NCBI RefSeq assembly: GCF_014784055.1
Contig: NZ_CP061813.1
Location: forward strand, 1,684,001-1,748,000
DNA from: Polaribacter haliotis
GTDB lineage: Bacteria > Bacteroidota > Bacteroidia > Flavobacteriales > Flavobacteriaceae
Reading direction: 5' to 3'
Length of the DNA: 64,000 nt
Shown in pieces: positions 47,754-58,890 of this stretch. Every line of letters starts with the position of its first letter. The first letter of the stretch is position 1. The translations under genes were made by a program, and so were the position numbers. The notes beneath the pieces are model-generated. The model saw only the letters and a program-made list of their open reading frames with translations. It ran no database searches and had not been told where the DNA came from.

Positions 47754-48056
47754 TTATTTTTTAGTTTTTTTAGAGACTCTAGTTTTAGTATCTCCATCAA
47801 CTTTATAACCTACTCTTACAGCTACACCTTCTTCTACTAACATTACGTTAGAAATATGAAGTGAAGCTTCTTTCTTTACAATACCACCTTGAGGACTTTG
47901 AGCGCTTGGTTTTGTGTGCTTAGAAACTAAGTTTACACCTTCCACTAAAACTCTGTCTTTATCTTTGATGATTTGTAAAACCTTTCCTTCAGATCCTTTG
48001 TGATCTCCTGCAATTACTTTTACAGTATCTCCTGATTTTATTTTAAACTTCTTCAT
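47754..48056 (-). CDS. rplX: 50S ribosomal protein L24
   Basis: A 100-residue assembly initiator with the KOW motif [15 protein letters not shown] near the N-terminus and a basic C-terminal tail. Confidence 0.98.
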   Translation of the reverse strand: MKKFKIKSGDTVKVIAGDHKGSEGKVLQIIKDKDRVLVEGVNLVSKHTKPSAQSPQGGIVKKEASLHISNVMLVEEGVAVRVGYKVDGDTKTRVSKKTKK

Positions 48057-48067
48057 TTTATGATAAT

Positions 48068-48436
48068 TTAAAGCACTTCAGGTGCTAATGATACTATTTT
48101 CATGAATTGTTTCTCACGAAGCTCACGAGCAACAGGACCAAATACACGTGTTCCTCTCATCTCCTCTGTAGGATTTAAAAGGACACAAGCATTATCATCA
48201 AATCTGATATATGACCCATCTTTACGTCTTACTTCTTTCTTCGTTCTTACAACAACTGCTCTAGATACTTGACCTTTCTTTACAGTTCCGTTAGGAGTTG
48301 CAGATTTAACTGATACTACAATCTTGTCTCCAATACTTGCGTAACGTTTTCTTGTTCCTCCTAAAACTCTAATTACTAAAACTTCTTTTGCTCCAGTATT
48401 ATCTGCGACTTTTAATCTTGATTCTGTCTGTAACAT
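48068..48436 (-). CDS. rplN: 50S ribosomal protein L14
   Basis: A 122-residue protein: [42 protein letters not shown] end. One base from the rpsQ stop. Confidence 0.98.
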   Translation of the reverse strand: MLQTESRLKVADNTGAKEVLVIRVLGGTRKRYASIGDKIVVSVKSATPNGTVKKGQVSRAVVVRTKKEVRRKDGSYIRFDDNACVLLNPTEEMRGTRVFGPVARELREKQFMKIVSLAPEVL

Positions 48437-48437
48437 A

Positions 48438-48695
48438 TTATTTAGCTCTTTCTAGGATTTCTACTAATCTCCAACGTTTAGATTTACTCATAGGTCTTGT
48501 CTCCATGATCCTAACTGTATCTCCTTCGTTGCAATCATTCTGTTCGTCGTGTGCAACGTACTTCTTAGTCTTTAATACGAACTTTCCGTACATTGGGTGC
48601 TTAACTCTTTTAGTTTCTGCAACAACAATAGATTTCTCCATTTTGTTACTAGATACAACACCAATTCTCTCTTTTCTAAGATTTCTTTTTTCCAT
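48438..48695 (-). CDS. rpsQ: 30S ribosomal protein S17
   Basis: An 85-residue OB-fold protein with [19 protein letters not shown] and [19 protein letters not shown]. Located between rpmC and rplN. Confidence 0.98.
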   Translation of the reverse strand: MEKRNLRKERIGVVSSNKMEKSIVVAETKRVKHPMYGKFVLKTKKYVAHDEQNDCNEGDTVRIMETRPMSKSKRWRLVEILERAK

Positions 48696-48715
48696 CTTTA
48701 AAATTGACTATAGAA

Positions 48716-48907
48716 TTATTGTAATTCTCTATTTGTTAATTCTGTTGCAATTCTTGCTACAGTTCTTCTTAAGCTTCTTAACTCTAATGGATTCTCCATT
48801 GGTGTTATGGCGTGAGCCATCTTAAGATCGGTATAATTCTTTTGCAACGCTCCAAGCTTTTCATTAAGATCTGCTGTAGATAATTCTTTTACTTCTGATT
48901 GTTTCAT
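48716..48907 (-). CDS. rpmC: 50S ribosomal protein L29
   Basis: A 63-residue helical protein at the peptide exit, starting MKQSEVKELSTADLNEKL and containing RRTVARIATEL. Confidence 0.97.
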   Translation of the reverse strand: MKQSEVKELSTADLNEKLGALQKNYTDLKMAHAITPMENPLELRSLRRTVARIATELTNRELQ

Positions 48908-48918
48908 TTTTTCTAGAA

Positions 48919-49350
48919 TTAAGCGTTAATATCAAAGTCTCTTGCTACTACAAACTTCGTTCTTACAGGAAGTTTTTGTGCAGCTAAACGTAAAGCTTCT
49001 TTTGCAACATTCATTGGCACTCCACCAACTTCGAACAAAATCCTACCTGGTTTAATAACTGCAACAAAATGGTCTGGAGCTCCTTTACCCTTACCCATAC
49101 GTACCTCTAAAGGTTTCTTTGTAATAGGTTTGTCTGGAAATATCTTGATCCATAACTGACCTTCTCTTTTCATATGACGAGTTGCCGCGATACGAGCTGC
49201 TTCAATTTGACGAGAAGTTAACAAGTTCTGATCGATAGATTTGATACCAAACATTCCATTAGAAAGTTGATTTCCTCTACCAGAAATACCTGTCATATTC
49301 CCTTTCGCCTTCTGTACCTTACGGTATTTTACTCTTTTTGGCTGTAACAT
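48919..49350 (-). CDS. rplP: 50S ribosomal protein L16
   Basis: A 143-residue protein: [39 protein letters not shown]. Near the A site of the 50S subunit. Between rpsC and rpmC. Confidence 0.98.
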   Translation of the reverse strand: MLQPKRVKYRKVQKAKGNMTGISGRGNQLSNGMFGIKSIDQNLLTSRQIEAARIAATRHMKREGQLWIKIFPDKPITKKPLEVRMGKGKGAPDHFVAVIKPGRILFEVGGVPMNVAKEALRLAAQKLPVRTKFVVARDFDINA

Positions 49351-49372
49351 TTTTAATTTCTAATTTTAAAAA

Positions 49373-50095
49373 TTATTTTCTTCTACGAGGTTGACGTTTA
49401 GCTCTATCACCTCCACCTTTAGAACCTGATTGTTTCTTAGACAATCCAACTAACGGAGATAATTCTCTCTTACCATACACCTCACCTTTCATAATCCATA
49501 CCTTAACTCCTAATCTTCCGTATGTAGTATGAGCTTCTACTAATGCATAATCGATATCTGCTCTAAAAGTAGAAAGAGGAATTCTACCTTCTTTAAAATG
49601 CTCTGAACGTGCCATCTCAGCTCCGTTTAAACGACCTGAGATTTGGATTTTAATCCCTTCAGCATTCATACGCATTGTTGCAGCGATTGCCATTTTAATA
49701 GCTCTCTTATAAGAAATTCTATTCTCAATTTGACGAGCAACACTAGTTGCAACTAATCTTGCATCTAGTTCTGGACGTTTAATTTCAAAAATGTTAATTT
49801 GAACTTCTTTACCAGTAATTTTCTTAAGTTCTTCTTTTAACTTGTCTACCTCTTGACCACCTTTACCGATAATAATACCAGGTCTAGCAGTAGTGATAGT
49901 AACGGTTACAAGTTTTAAAGTACGCTCAATAATTACTCTTGATACACTTGCTTTAGATAATCTAGCATGTATATACTTTCTTATCTTATCATCTTCAGCA
50001 ATTTTATCTCCGTAGTCATTTCCACCATACCAGTTAGATTCCCAACCTCTGATGATTCCTAAACGATTTCCTATTGGATTTGTTTTTTGTCCCAT
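49373..50095 (-). CDS. rpsC: 30S ribosomal protein S3
   Basis: A 240-residue protein with a type II KH domain ([15 protein letters not shown]) and a C-terminal S3 domain ([14 protein letters not shown]), ending in a basic tail ([11 protein letters not shown]). Confidence 0.98.
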   Translation of the reverse strand: MGQKTNPIGNRLGIIRGWESNWYGGNDYGDKIAEDDKIRKYIHARLSKASVSRVIIERTLKLVTVTITTARPGIIIGKGGQEVDKLKEELKKITGKEVQINIFEIKRPELDARLVATSVARQIENRISYKRAIKMAIAATMRMNAEGIKIQISGRLNGAEMARSEHFKEGRIPLSTFRADIDYALVEAHTTYGRLGVKVWIMKGEVYGKRELSPLVGLSKKQSGSKGGGDRAKRQPRRRK

Positions 50096-50106
50096 ATCTA
50101 CTTCGA

Positions 50107-50511
50107 TTAATTACTTAAATTTTTACTTCCTAACTCTAAAGTAACGTGATTAGAACGCTTACGAATTCTATGAGCACGCCCTTGTGGAGCTGGTCTTAAT
50201 CTTTTTAACATTCCTGCGCTATCTACACATATAGTCTTAACGAATAGTCCAGCATCTTCAATAGTTGCATCTTCATTCTTAGCTTGCCAGTTTGCAATTG
50301 CAGACAATAACAATTTCTCTAAGTTAATAGACGCTTCTTTTGGACTGAATTTTAAGATTTGTAAAGCTTTTTCAACTTCAACTCCTCTAATTTGATCCGC
50401 TACTAAACGCATTTTTCTTGGTGATGTAGGGCAGTTAGTAAGCTTCGCGAAAGCACGTTGCTTTCTGTCTGCTTTTAACTGATCTGCCATATTTTTTTTA
50501 CGAACTCCCAT
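50107..50511 (-). CDS. rplV: 50S ribosomal protein L22
   Basis: A 134-residue protein whose hairpin lines the exit tunnel: [18 protein letters not shown] and [19 protein letters not shown]. The start [11 protein letters not shown] has a second Met at position 8 as an alternative. Confidence 0.98.
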   Translation of the reverse strand: MGVRKKNMADQLKADRKQRAFAKLTNCPTSPRKMRLVADQIRGVEVEKALQILKFSPKEASINLEKLLLSAIANWQAKNEDATIEDAGLFVKTICVDSAGMLKRLRPAPQGRAHRIRKRSNHVTLELGSKNLSN

Positions 50512-50517
50512 TGCCTA

Positions 50518-50796
50518 CTATTTTTTTCCTTTATTTTTTGCACCAGCATGTCCTCTAAAAGAACGAGTTGGTGAAAATTCGCCTAATTTATGCCCTACCA
50601 TGTTTTCTGTAACATATACTGGTACAAACTGACGTCCATTATGAACTGCAATTGTTTGTCCTACAAAATCTGGTGTAATCATACTTGCTCTAGACCAAGT
50701 TTTAATTACTGTTTTGTTACCAGCCTCTACATTAGCTAACACTTTTTTCTCTAATTTATAGTGAACGTAAGGTCCTTTTTTTAATGATCTTGCCAT
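50518..50796 (-). CDS. rpsS: 30S ribosomal protein S19
   Basis: A 92-residue head protein: [41 protein letters not shown] core, [13 protein letters not shown] end. Confidence 0.98.
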   Translation of the reverse strand: MARSLKKGPYVHYKLEKKVLANVEAGNKTVIKTWSRASMITPDFVGQTIAVHNGRQFVPVYVTENMVGHKLGEFSPTRSFRGHAGAKNKGKK

Positions 50797-50802
50797 AACT
50801 TA

Positions 50803-51627
50803 TTATTTCTTTCTACGTTCTAAAATATACTTATTACTAGCTTTGGTTTTAGATCTAGTCTTGAATCCTTTAGCAGGAATACCATTTCTTGATCTTGGAT
50901 GCCCCCCAGAAGCACGACCTTCACCACCACCCATTGGGTGATCGACAGGGTTCATTCTTACTGCATTTGTTCTAGGTCTCTTTCCTAACCATCTAGATCT
51001 ACCAGCTTTACCAGAAACTAATAATTGGTGATCTGAATTAGATACAACTCCAATTGTAGCCATACAAGTTAACAAGATTAATCTTGTTTCACCAGAAGGT
51101 AATTTTACTGTTGCATACTTACCATCTCTTGCCATTAATTGAGCAAAAGAACCAGCAGAACGCGCCATAACAGCACCTTGACCTGGACGTAATTCTATAC
51201 AAGAAATTGTAGTTCCCAAAGGAATTTCATTCAACGTCATTGCATTTCCAATTTCTGGAGCAACATTCGTTCCTGCTACAATAGTTTGACCTACTTTTAA
51301 GCCGTTTTGTGCAATTACATAACGCTTTTCACCATCAGCATAACTAAGTAAAGCAATAAATGCTGTACGATTTGGATCGTACTCTATAGTTTTAACTGTT
51401 GCAGGAATACCTTGCTTATCTCTTTTGAAATCGATAATACGATATTTTTGTTTATGACCACCACCAATATTACGTGTTGTCATTCTTCCCTGATTGTTTC
51501 GACCTCCAGATCGTTTTTTCGGAGCAAGTAAACTTTTCTCCGGCTTATCAGTTGTTATGGTGTCGAACCCATTTACAACTCTAAAACGCTGACCTGGTGT
51601 TATTGGTTTTAATTTTCTAACTGACAT
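50803..51627 (-). CDS. rplB: 50S ribosomal protein L2
   Basis: A 274-residue peptidyl-transferase-centre protein: [18 protein letters not shown] and the conserved [18 protein letters not shown] segment with its key His. Confidence 0.99.
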   Translation of the reverse strand: MSVRKLKPITPGQRFRVVNGFDTITTDKPEKSLLAPKKRSGGRNNQGRMTTRNIGGGHKQKYRIIDFKRDKQGIPATVKTIEYDPNRTAFIALLSYADGEKRYVIAQNGLKVGQTIVAGTNVAPEIGNAMTLNEIPLGTTISCIELRPGQGAVMARSAGSFAQLMARDGKYATVKLPSGETRLILLTCMATIGVVSNSDHQLLVSGKAGRSRWLGKRPRTNAVRMNPVDHPMGGGEGRASGGHPRSRNGIPAKGFKTRSKTKASNKYILERRKK

Positions 51628-51639
51628 TTTTGTCTTTTC

Positions 51640-51930
51640 TTAAAGATTGTTATAAAAATCAATGCTTTCTCCTTCTGCTACTTGAACGATAGCTTTCTTA
51701 TACCCACTCTTTACTCCAGTTACTAAACCTTTTTTAGTAAATTTTGTGTTTCTTTGAATTGGATAATTTAAAGTCTTAACGCTTAAAATAGAAACTCCAT
51801 ATGCTTTTTCAACAGCATTTTTAATTTCTAATTTGTTAGCTTTCTTTTCTACAACAAATGTAAATCTATTAAATAACTCACTATCGTTTGTTGCTTTTTC
51901 CGTAATAATAGGTTTTATTAAAATACTCAT
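51640..51930 (-). CDS. rplW: 50S ribosomal protein L23
   Basis: A 96-residue exit-tunnel protein and docking site for SRP and trigger factor: ILIKPIITEKATNDSE, NKLEIKNAVEKAYGVSI. Confidence 0.97.
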   Translation of the reverse strand: MSILIKPIITEKATNDSELFNRFTFVVEKKANKLEIKNAVEKAYGVSILSVKTLNYPIQRNTKFTKKGLVTGVKSGYKKAIVQVAEGESIDFYNNL

Positions 51931-51939
51931 TTTGAATCC

Positions 51940-52569
51940 CTATTTGCTTAAGTTTGAATTAATTCCTTCTAAAGAACCTTCAGTAATTACAACTTTATTA
52001 GCGTTTAAAACACCGTAAGTATTAATTTCTGAAGCTTTTACTACTTTAGAGTTTTTTAAGTTACGTGATGATAAATACACATTTGCATTTTCGTCACTTA
52101 ATACAAACAAAGATTTTTTAGTATCCAACTCTAACGCTTTTAACACATCTACAAAGTTTTTTGTCTTTGGAGTATCAAAATTAAAATCTTCGATTACTAC
52201 TAAATTCTTATCGTTTGCTTGAATACTTAAAGCCGACTTACGAGCCAAACGCTTTAAGTTTTTATTCAATTTAAAAGAATAACTTCTTGGTCTAGGCCCG
52301 AACATACGTCCACCACCTCTAAAAACACCAGACTTGATAGAACCTGCTCTTGCAGTACCAGTTCCTTTTTGTTTTTTTATCTTTCTTGTTGAACCTGCAA
52401 TTTCTGCTCTCTCTTTAGATTTATGCGTTCCTTGTCTTTGATTCGCCAAGTATTGCTTTACATCTAAATAAATTGCATGATCGTTAGGTTCTACACCGAA
52501 TACATCTTTAGAAAGTTCAACCTTTCTACCTGTATCTTTTCCTGTAATATCTAAAACTGCTACTTTCAT
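51940..52569 (-). CDS. rplD: 50S ribosomal protein L4
   Basis: A 209-residue protein with the tunnel loop ([29 protein letters not shown]). In E. coli L4 represses the S10 operon through its leader. Here a structured leader precedes rplC, one gene upstream. The rplC stop and rplD start share one base. Confidence 0.98.
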   Translation of the reverse strand: MKVAVLDITGKDTGRKVELSKDVFGVEPNDHAIYLDVKQYLANQRQGTHKSKERAEIAGSTRKIKKQKGTGTARAGSIKSGVFRGGGRMFGPRPRSYSFKLNKNLKRLARKSALSIQANDKNLVVIEDFNFDTPKTKNFVDVLKALELDTKKSLFVLSDENANVYLSSRNLKNSKVVKASEINTYGVLNANKVVITEGSLEGINSNLSK

Positions 52570-53186
52570 TATTTCTGAATAGTTACAAAAGCATTTTTGT
52601 GTCCAGGAACTGCTCCTTTAACAACAAGTAAGTTCTTTTCAGCAACTACTTTTAATACTCTTAAGTTTTGTACTTTCACTTTATCTCCACCCATTCTACC
52701 TGCCATACGCATTCCTTTGAATACTCTTGCAGGATAAGATGCAGCACCAATCGAACCAGGAGCTCTTAATCGGTTATGTTGACCGTGAGTAGCTTGACCA
52801 ACCCCAGCAAAGCCGTGGCGTTTTACAACTCCCTGAAAACCTTTTCCCTTTGATACACCCGATACATCAACAAATTCTCCTTCAGTAAAATGATCTACTG
52901 TGATAGAATCTCCTAATTTATACTCTTGTTCAAATCCTTGAAATTCAACGACTTTTTTCTTAGCAGTGGTGCCAGCTTTTTTAAAGTGACCGTCTAACGA
53001 TTTGTTAGAACTCTTCGCCTTTTTGTCATCGAAACCAAGCTGCAACGCATTGTAGCCGTCAACCTCTTCGGTTCTGACTTGGGTAACAACGCAAGGACCC
53101 GCTTCGATTACTGTACAAGGAATATTTTTCCCGTTTTCGTCGAATAAACTGGTCATTCCAATCTTTCTTCCTATTAACCCAGACAT
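52569..53186 (-). CDS. rplC: 50S ribosomal protein L3
   Basis: A 205-residue protein: [55 protein letters not shown]. It is first in its transcript, since a terminator separates it from rpsJ. Confidence 0.98.
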   Translation of the reverse strand: MSGLIGRKIGMTSLFDENGKNIPCTVIEAGPCVVTQVRTEEVDGYNALQLGFDDKKAKSSNKSLDGHFKKAGTTAKKKVVEFQGFEQEYKLGDSITVDHFTEGEFVDVSGVSKGKGFQGVVKRHGFAGVGQATHGQHNRLRAPGSIGAASYPARVFKGMRMAGRMGGDKVKVQNLRVLKVVAEKNLLVVKGAVPGHKNAFVTIQK

Positions 53187-53423
53187 TTTGTTAATTTTAA
53201 GACGATAGATTTATTTATCCAGCGCGTCTATTAATAAATTTTGTTTGAAACTAATGTTTCGATTTAAAATCCTTTGAATTTTGCTCAAAAAAAACAGCGC
53301 AAACAAATTCAACGCTGATTTTGTTTTTTCCGTTTTTCCGTTGCGAAACGCTCTGGACATGTATCTATTATTGAATTTAACTTCAAAAATAGGCTCACCC
53401 TACTCTATTTCGGGTTGCAAAAG
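53187..53423 (-). promoter_or_regulatory. Structured leader of the rplC (S10-type) operon
   Basis: About 235 bp with no gene between the rpsJ terminator and rplC. On the minus strand it holds a CAGCG/CGCTG hairpin followed by eight Ts, a GAAAC/GTTTC hairpin, and an AGACG...CGTCT structure just before rplC. This is compatible with attenuation control by a ribosomal protein. Confidence 0.5.
53287..53318 (-). terminator. Putative attenuator in the rplC leader
   Basis: Minus strand: CAGCG, 13-nt loop, CGCTG, then TTTTTTTT. The stem is short but the T-run is long. It lies about 100 bp upstream of rplC. Confidence 0.5.
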
Positions 53424-53470
53424 TAAAAAAAACTTTCGGTTTAACAAAATTAAACCGAAAGTTAGTTTTA
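53424..53470 (-). terminator. Strong terminator after rpsJ
   Basis: Perfect 13-bp stem AACTTTCGGTTTA / TAAACCGAAAGTT (53431-53463) followed by a T-run on the minus strand, directly after the rpsJ stop. It separates the str/rpsJ unit from rplC. Confidence 0.85.
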
Positions 53471-53471
53471 A

Positions 53472-53777
53472 TTATACTTTAATTTCAACTTCAACACCAC
53501 TTGGTAACTCAAGTTTCATTAAAGCATCGATAGTTTTCGAAGAAGAACTATAAATGTCTAATAATCTTTTGTAAGCAGATAATTGAAATTGCTCTCTAGA
53601 TTTTTTGTTTACGTGTGGAGAACGTAATACTGTAAAAATCTTTTTATGTGTTGGTAATGGTATTGGTCCGTTTACTACAGCACCAGTACTTTTTACCGTC
53701 TTTACAATTTTTTCAGCAGATTTGTCTACTAAGTTGTAATCGTAAGACTTTAATTTAATTCTAATTTTTTGACTCAT
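53472..53777 (-). CDS. rpsJ: 30S ribosomal protein S10
   Basis: A 101-residue protein ([39 protein letters not shown]). It also serves transcription antitermination as NusE. Here it is the last gene of rpsL-rpsG-fusA-rpsJ rather than the first of the S10 operon. Confidence 0.98.
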   Translation of the reverse strand: MSQKIRIKLKSYDYNLVDKSAEKIVKTVKSTGAVVNGPIPLPTHKKIFTVLRSPHVNKKSREQFQLSAYKRLLDIYSSSSKTIDALMKLELPSGVEVEIKV

Positions 53778-53795
53778 CTTAATTTATTTAGTAGA

Positions 53796-55913
53796 TTATC
53801 CTTTTGCTTTAGCAATTACTTCCTCAGATACATTTGATGGAGTTTCTGCATAATGTGAAAATTCCATTGTAGATGTTGCTCTACCAGAAGACATAGTTCT
53901 TAAAGCAGTTACATAACCAAACATTTCTGATAATGGCACTAATGCTTTTACAACTTTAGCTCCAGCTCTATCTGACATATCGTTAACTTGACCTCTTCTT
54001 CTGTTCAAATCTCCAACGATATCTCCCATGTTTTCTTCGGGAGTTAACACTTCTAGCTTCATTAATGGTTCCATTATTTTAGCTTTTGCAGATTTCGCAG
54101 CAACTTTATAACCCATTTTTGCAGCTAATTCAAAAGATAATGCATCAGAATCCACAGCGTGGAAAGAACCATCTTTTAATGTAACTTTCATAGAATCCAT
54201 TTCGTAACCAGCTAAAGGACCGTTTTTCATAGCTTCTTTGAAACCTTTCTCTACTGAAGGAACAAATTCTCTAGGAACATTACCACCTTTAATTACAGAT
54301 TCAAACTGTAAACCTTGCACACCTTCGTCTGCTGGCTCAATCGTAAATACAATATCAGCAAATTTACCACGTCCACCAGATTGTTTCTTATAAACCTCTC
54401 TATGATCTGCAGATGCAGTAATAGCTTCTTTATATTCAACTTGTGGTTGACCTTGATTTACTTCAACTTTAAATTCTCTTCTTAAACGATCTACAATTAC
54501 ATCTAAGTGCAACTCCCCCATTCCAGAGATAATAGTTTGTCCTGAAGCTTCGTCTGAACGTACTGTAAAAGTAGGATCCTCTTCAGCTAATTTACCTAAA
54601 CCAATACCTAATTTATCTACATCAGCTTTTGTCTTAGGCTCTACAGCGATACCAATTACTGGATCTGGAAAATCCATAGATTCTAAAACGATAGGATGTT
54701 TCTCTGCTGATAAAGTATCTCCTGTTTTAATAGATTTAAAACCTACGGCCGCACCAATATCTCCAGCTTCGATATAATCAATTGCATTTTGCTTATTTGC
54801 ATGCATTTGGTAAATACGTGAAATACGCTCTTTCTTTCCAGAACGATTATTTAACACATAAGAACCTGCGTCTAAACGACCAGAATATGCTCTAAAAAAT
54901 GCTAAACGACCAACAAAAGGATCTGTAGCAATCTTAAATGCTAAAGCAGCAAAAGGCTCCTTTACATCTGGTTTACGTAATTCTTTTTCATTAGTATCTG
55001 GGTTTACACCAACAATACCTTCCTTATCCATTGGAGAAGGTAAATAACGACATACAGCATCTAAAAGAAACTGAACACCTTTATTCTTAAATGCAGAACC
55101 ACAAATCATAGGAATAATAGCCATATCCATTACAGCAGCCCTTAATGCTTTATGCACTTCTTCTTCCGTAATAGAATCTTCATCTTCCATGAACTTCTCT
55201 AAAAGGTTCTCGTCGTAACTTGCAACCTCTTCGATTAATAAAGCTCTATATTTTTTTGCTTCAGCTTTTAACTCTTCAGGAATTTCAATAACATCGAAAG
55301 TTGCCCCTTGAGTTTCGTCATGCCATACAATAGCACGATTCTTTACTAAATCTATAATACCCTTAAATTCATCCTCGTCACCAATGTTTAAAACGATTGG
55401 CACCGCATTTGACTTTAACATATCTTTTACTTGTTGACAAACTGCTAAAAAGTCTGATCCTTGACGGTCCATTTTGTTAACAAAACCAATTCTTGGAACC
55501 TTATAGTTATCTGCTAATCTCCAGTTCGTTTCAGATTGAGGCTCAACACCATCAACTGCTGAAAACAAGAAAACTAAACCATCTAACACACGTAAAGATC
55601 TGTTTACTTCAACAGTAAAATCTACGTGACCTGGAGTATCAATAATATTAAAGTGATATCCTTTTGTTTCTGGTGTTTTTTGAGCATTCTCTAAAGGGAA
55701 TTCCCAAGTACAAGTAGTTGCCGCAGAAGTAATTGTAATACCTCTTTCTTGCTCTTGCTCCATCCAGTCCATTGTAGCTGCACCATCATGAACTTCTCCA
55801 ATTTTATGAGAAACCCCTGTGTAATACAATACACGTTCTGTAGTTGTGGTTTTACCAGCATCAATATGAGCTGCAATACCAATATTTCTTGTATATTTTA
55901 AATCTCTAGCCAT
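53796..55913 (-). CDS. fusA: Elongation factor G
   Basis: A 705-residue translocation GTPase: P-loop [19 protein letters not shown], switch region [23 protein letters not shown], then domains II-V with [10 protein letters not shown]. No tuf gene follows it, unlike in the E. coli str operon. Confidence 0.99.
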   Translation of the reverse strand: MARDLKYTRNIGIAAHIDAGKTTTTERVLYYTGVSHKIGEVHDGAATMDWMEQEQERGITITSAATTCTWEFPLENAQKTPETKGYHFNIIDTPGHVDFTVEVNRSLRVLDGLVFLFSAVDGVEPQSETNWRLADNYKVPRIGFVNKMDRQGSDFLAVCQQVKDMLKSNAVPIVLNIGDEDEFKGIIDLVKNRAIVWHDETQGATFDVIEIPEELKAEAKKYRALLIEEVASYDENLLEKFMEDEDSITEEEVHKALRAAVMDMAIIPMICGSAFKNKGVQFLLDAVCRYLPSPMDKEGIVGVNPDTNEKELRKPDVKEPFAALAFKIATDPFVGRLAFFRAYSGRLDAGSYVLNNRSGKKERISRIYQMHANKQNAIDYIEAGDIGAAVGFKSIKTGDTLSAEKHPIVLESMDFPDPVIGIAVEPKTKADVDKLGIGLGKLAEEDPTFTVRSDEASGQTIISGMGELHLDVIVDRLRREFKVEVNQGQPQVEYKEAITASADHREVYKKQSGGRGKFADIVFTIEPADEGVQGLQFESVIKGGNVPREFVPSVEKGFKEAMKNGPLAGYEMDSMKVTLKDGSFHAVDSDALSFELAAKMGYKVAAKSAKAKIMEPLMKLEVLTPEENMGDIVGDLNRRRGQVNDMSDRAGAKVVKALVPLSEMFGYVTALRTMSSGRATSTMEFSHYAETPSNVSEEVIAKAKG

Positions 55914-55916
55914 TTC

Positions 55917-56396
55917 TTAAAATCTAAAGTGAGAGAATGCTTTGTTAGCCTCTGCCATCTTGTGAGTATCTGTACGTTTCTTAACAGCAGCTCCTTCTTC
56001 TTTAGCCGCAGCTAAAATTTCAGCAGCTAAACGCTGCGCCATTGTTTTTTCGTTTCTCTTTCGAGTATACAAAATCATCCATTTAATAGCCATAGACACC
56101 TTACGATCTGGTCTAATTTGCATTGGAATTTGAAATGTTGCTCCACCAACACGACGAGATCTTACTTCTACGTGAGGCATTACATTAGACAAACCATCTT
56201 TCCAAATTTCTAAAGCCGATTTCTCTTCGTCTTCTCCTTTTCTTTCTTCTACGATCTCTAAAGCATCGTAAAACACTTTGAACGCTACTGACTTCTTACC
56301 ACTCCACATTAAGTTATTAACGAAACGAGTTACTAACTGGTCGTTAAATTTTGGGTCTGGTAATAAGACTCTTTTTTTTGCTGCTCTTTTTCTCAT
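55917..56396 (-). CDS. rpsG: 30S ribosomal protein S7
   Basis: A 159-residue head assembly protein: [38 protein letters not shown]. Three bases before fusA. Confidence 0.98.
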   Translation of the reverse strand: MRKRAAKKRVLLPDPKFNDQLVTRFVNNLMWSGKKSVAFKVFYDALEIVEERKGEDEEKSALEIWKDGLSNVMPHVEVRSRRVGGATFQIPMQIRPDRKVSMAIKWMILYTRKRNEKTMAQRLAAEILAAAKEEGAAVKKRTDTHKMAEANKAFSHFRF

Positions 56397-56422
56397 GTCT
56401 TTACATTAAAAAAGTTACTAAA

Positions 56423-56797
56423 TTACTTTTTTGGGCGTTTTGCTCCATACTTAGATCTACGTTGGGTTCTACCCTCAACTCCTGCAGTATCTAATGCACC
56501 ACGTACTACGTGATATTTAACTCCTGGCAAATCTTTTACCCTTCCACCTCTAACTAATACTATCGAGTGCTCTTGTAAGTTATGTCCTTCACCTGGAATG
56601 TACGCGTTTATCTCATTACCATTTGTTAATCTAACTCTGGCAACTTTTCTCATTGCTGAATTAGGTTTCTTTGGCGTAGTAGTATAAACTCTAGTACAAA
56701 CTCCACGTCTTTGAGGACAAGACGACAAAGCAGCCGATTTACTCTTCTTAGTTATTTTGGTTCTTCCTTTACGAACTAATTGTTGAATAGTTGGCAT
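56423..56797 (-). CDS. rpsL: 30S ribosomal protein S12
   Basis: A 124-residue decoding-site protein: [43 protein letters not shown]. Lys is present at positions 43 and 88, the residues changed in streptomycin-resistant mutants, so this is the wild-type state. First gene of the superoperon. Confidence 0.99.
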   Translation of the reverse strand: MPTIQQLVRKGRTKITKKSKSAALSSCPQRRGVCTRVYTTTPKKPNSAMRKVARVRLTNGNEINAYIPGEGHNLQEHSIVLVRGGRVKDLPGVKYHVVRGALDTAGVEGRTQRRSKYGAKRPKK

Positions 56798-56835
56798 ACT
56801 AAAAATTACTGTTTTACGTTTATATTAAACATTAT

Positions 56836-56849
56836 CTCTTTTTTAAGAG
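56836..56849 (-). promoter_or_regulatory. Hairpin at the start of the rpsL leader
   Basis: CTCTT-AAAA-AAGAG on the minus strand, at the predicted 5' end of the rpsL transcript. It may affect transcript stability. Confidence 0.35.
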
Positions 56850-56853
56850 TCTG

Positions 56854-56883
56854 CAAATGTACAATTAATTTCTAATTATTCAA
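56854..56883 (-). promoter_or_regulatory. Promoter of the rpsL superoperon
   Basis: Minus strand: TTG (-33), exactly 19 bp, TACATTTG (-7). Same geometry as the tRNA-Lys promoter. The leader is about 50 bases. Confidence 0.75.
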
Positions 56884-56973
56884 TTATCAGCAAGTTATTT
56901 TTTTTGAAATGAGTTATTAATTATATTCTTTTCAAGTTTTGAGTTACATTTGAACAACTATTAATCATAAGTT

Positions 56974-58638
56974 TTGAAGCAAAAAGTTACGCTATTTATT
57001 CTTTTATTTTCTACAACAATTTCCCTTAACTCTCTTTTTGCCCAAAAATACACCTTAACCTTATCCTCAAAGACAGCTGCTGAGCTTTCTGTATTACATA
57101 AAATCGATTATCAAAAAAAACACAAAGACAGTTTAAGTATATATAATGAGTTAGATAGAGTTTCTTCTTATTTAAAAAAAATAGGCTATTTCTCAAATAC
57201 AATAAATAGTGTTTCGAAAGATTTAAATAATTTTACCGTAATATTTCAATTAAATGAAAGGATAGAGAATGCTGTTTTAATTTTCAAGAACCCTTCTTCT
57301 TCATTATTGAAAGAATTTAATTTTGAAGGCAATTCTATAACCATTCCTATTGAAAAACTTCAACAAATATTATCCACCTTTTCTAAAAATCTTGAAAAAG
57401 ACGGAAAATCGTTTTCCAAAGTCCAATTAACAGATGTAAGCATAAAAAGCAAAAAACTTTACGGAACTCTAATTATTGAGGAATCTAAAAAAAGAATTAT
57501 CACTAAGACAATCGTAAAAGGTTATAAAGATTTCCCTAAATCATATTTTAAAAATTATTATAATATAAATAGAAACACTATTTTTAATAAGCAGAAATTG
57601 GAAACTATTAAAAGACTCTCCAACAACCTATCTTTTGTTGAAGAAATTAAACCTCCTGAAATTTTATTTACAAAAGATTCTACCTACCTATATATATATC
57701 TAAAAAAAAGAAACTCTAGTAGCTTTAACGGACTAATTAATTTTTCTTCAAATGAAAGTGGGAATTTGATTTTTAATGGTCACATCGATTTAAAACTAAA
57801 TAACATTTTTAATACCGGTGAAAATTTAAACTTATTCTGGAATAGTATTGGTGAAGAAAAACAGGAATTTGAATTATCACTTAACACACCTTATATATTA
57901 AACTCTAAAATTTCTCCAGATATTTCTTTTTCAATTTACAAGCAAGATTCAACTTTTATAAACACAAAGTTTAATACGAATATAAATTATTCTATAAATG
58001 AGAAATCAAAAATTGGATTAACCTTTAGTTTAGAAGATTCTGAAAAGTTAATTAATGACTCAAAAAACAATGTATATACGTTTAACAATTTCTTCCTTGG
58101 AACAACATTTCAATTTAACATTCCCAAAAATGATTTTTTTAGAAATGATAAATTTTCTTTTGACATTAATCCCTCAATTGGTAAAAGAACTAGTTTAATT
58201 GAAAGTTCTAATCAATTTAAAATCCACTTAAATACTTCTTATATTTTTGACATTAATAATAGGAATTCGATTTTTATTAGAAATAACACAGGTTATTTGA
58301 ATTCTACAAATTTTATCGAAAATGAATTATTTAGAATTGGGGGATCAAAATCTATAAGAGGTTTTAATGAGCAAAGTATCTTTGCGAAAGATTATACGTT
58401 CTTTAACATAGAATACAGATACGTAACTTCTGAAAAATCCTATTTATATTCAATTACAGACATTGGAAAAATCAACACAACAATTAAAAGCGAAGACCTT
58501 TTAAGCATTGGACTGGGATACCTATTTACTTCAAGAAATTCTCAAATTAATCTAAGTGTTGCATCCATATTAAACACCAATACTAAGATTGACTTAAAAA
58601 GCACACAATTATCACTTAACTGGAAAAATTTTTTTTAA
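56974..58638 (+). CDS. Omp85/TamA-like outer-membrane protein
   Basis: A 554-residue protein with signal peptide (cleavage near SLFAQ, 23), an N-terminal region with POTRA-like segments (about 30-230) and a C-terminal beta-barrel ending in F. The Omp85 barrel motif appears as IRGFNEQS. It begins with TTG at 56974; no in-frame ATG suits the signal peptide. Candidate role: insertion or secretion of outer-membrane proteins. It is shorter than BamA, so a TamA- or FhaC-like helper is likely. Confidence 0.75.
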   Translation: MKQKVTLFILLFSTTISLNSLFAQKYTLTLSSKTAAELSVLHKIDYQKKHKDSLSIYNELDRVSSYLKKIGYFSNTINSVSKDLNNFTVIFQLNERIENAVLIFKNPSSSLLKEFNFEGNSITIPIEKLQQILSTFSKNLEKDGKSFSKVQLTDVSIKSKKLYGTLIIEESKKRIITKTIVKGYKDFPKSYFKNYYNINRNTIFNKQKLETIKRLSNNLSFVEEIKPPEILFTKDSTYLYIYLKKRNSSSFNGLINFSSNESGNLIFNGHIDLKLNNIFNTGENLNLFWNSIGEEKQEFELSLNTPYILNSKISPDISFSIYKQDSTFINTKFNTNINYSINEKSKIGLTFSLEDSEKLINDSKNNVYTFNNFFLGTTFQFNIPKNDFFRNDKFSFDINPSIGKRTSLIESSNQFKIHLNTSYIFDINNRNSIFIRNNTGYLNSTNFIENELFRIGGSKSIRGFNEQSIFAKDYTFFNIEYRYVTSEKSYLYSITDIGKINTTIKSEDLLSIGLGYLFTSRNSQINLSVASILNTNTKIDLKSTQLSLNWKNFF

Positions 58639-58890
58639 AAAAATAACAACCTCTGTAAGTTAACCATAAACATAACGACTTAGTTAATGAAAGATGTAGA
58701 GAAAATAAGGAAAGTAAAATTCTAATTAATAAATATAAAATTAAAAAATAACTCTAAACAACTAATTATTAAGTAGTTATGTAAATATTAGTTATCTGAT
58801 TAACAAATTATTAACTTTTTTATGTTAAAAAATTGGTTAATTAAGTTTTATTTAAGACTTTTGGGATTAATTAATTCAAATAATTTTACA

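Noticed and set aside
53281..53553. 90-aa plus-strand frame in the rplC leader
   Set aside because: It runs antisense through the leader and rpsJ with no coding character; the region is better explained as RNA structure.
58639..58890. Conserved RNA or promoter in the susC leader
   Set aside because: I could not find a TAnnTTTG box or a stable hairpin; the stretch is simply A/T-rich.
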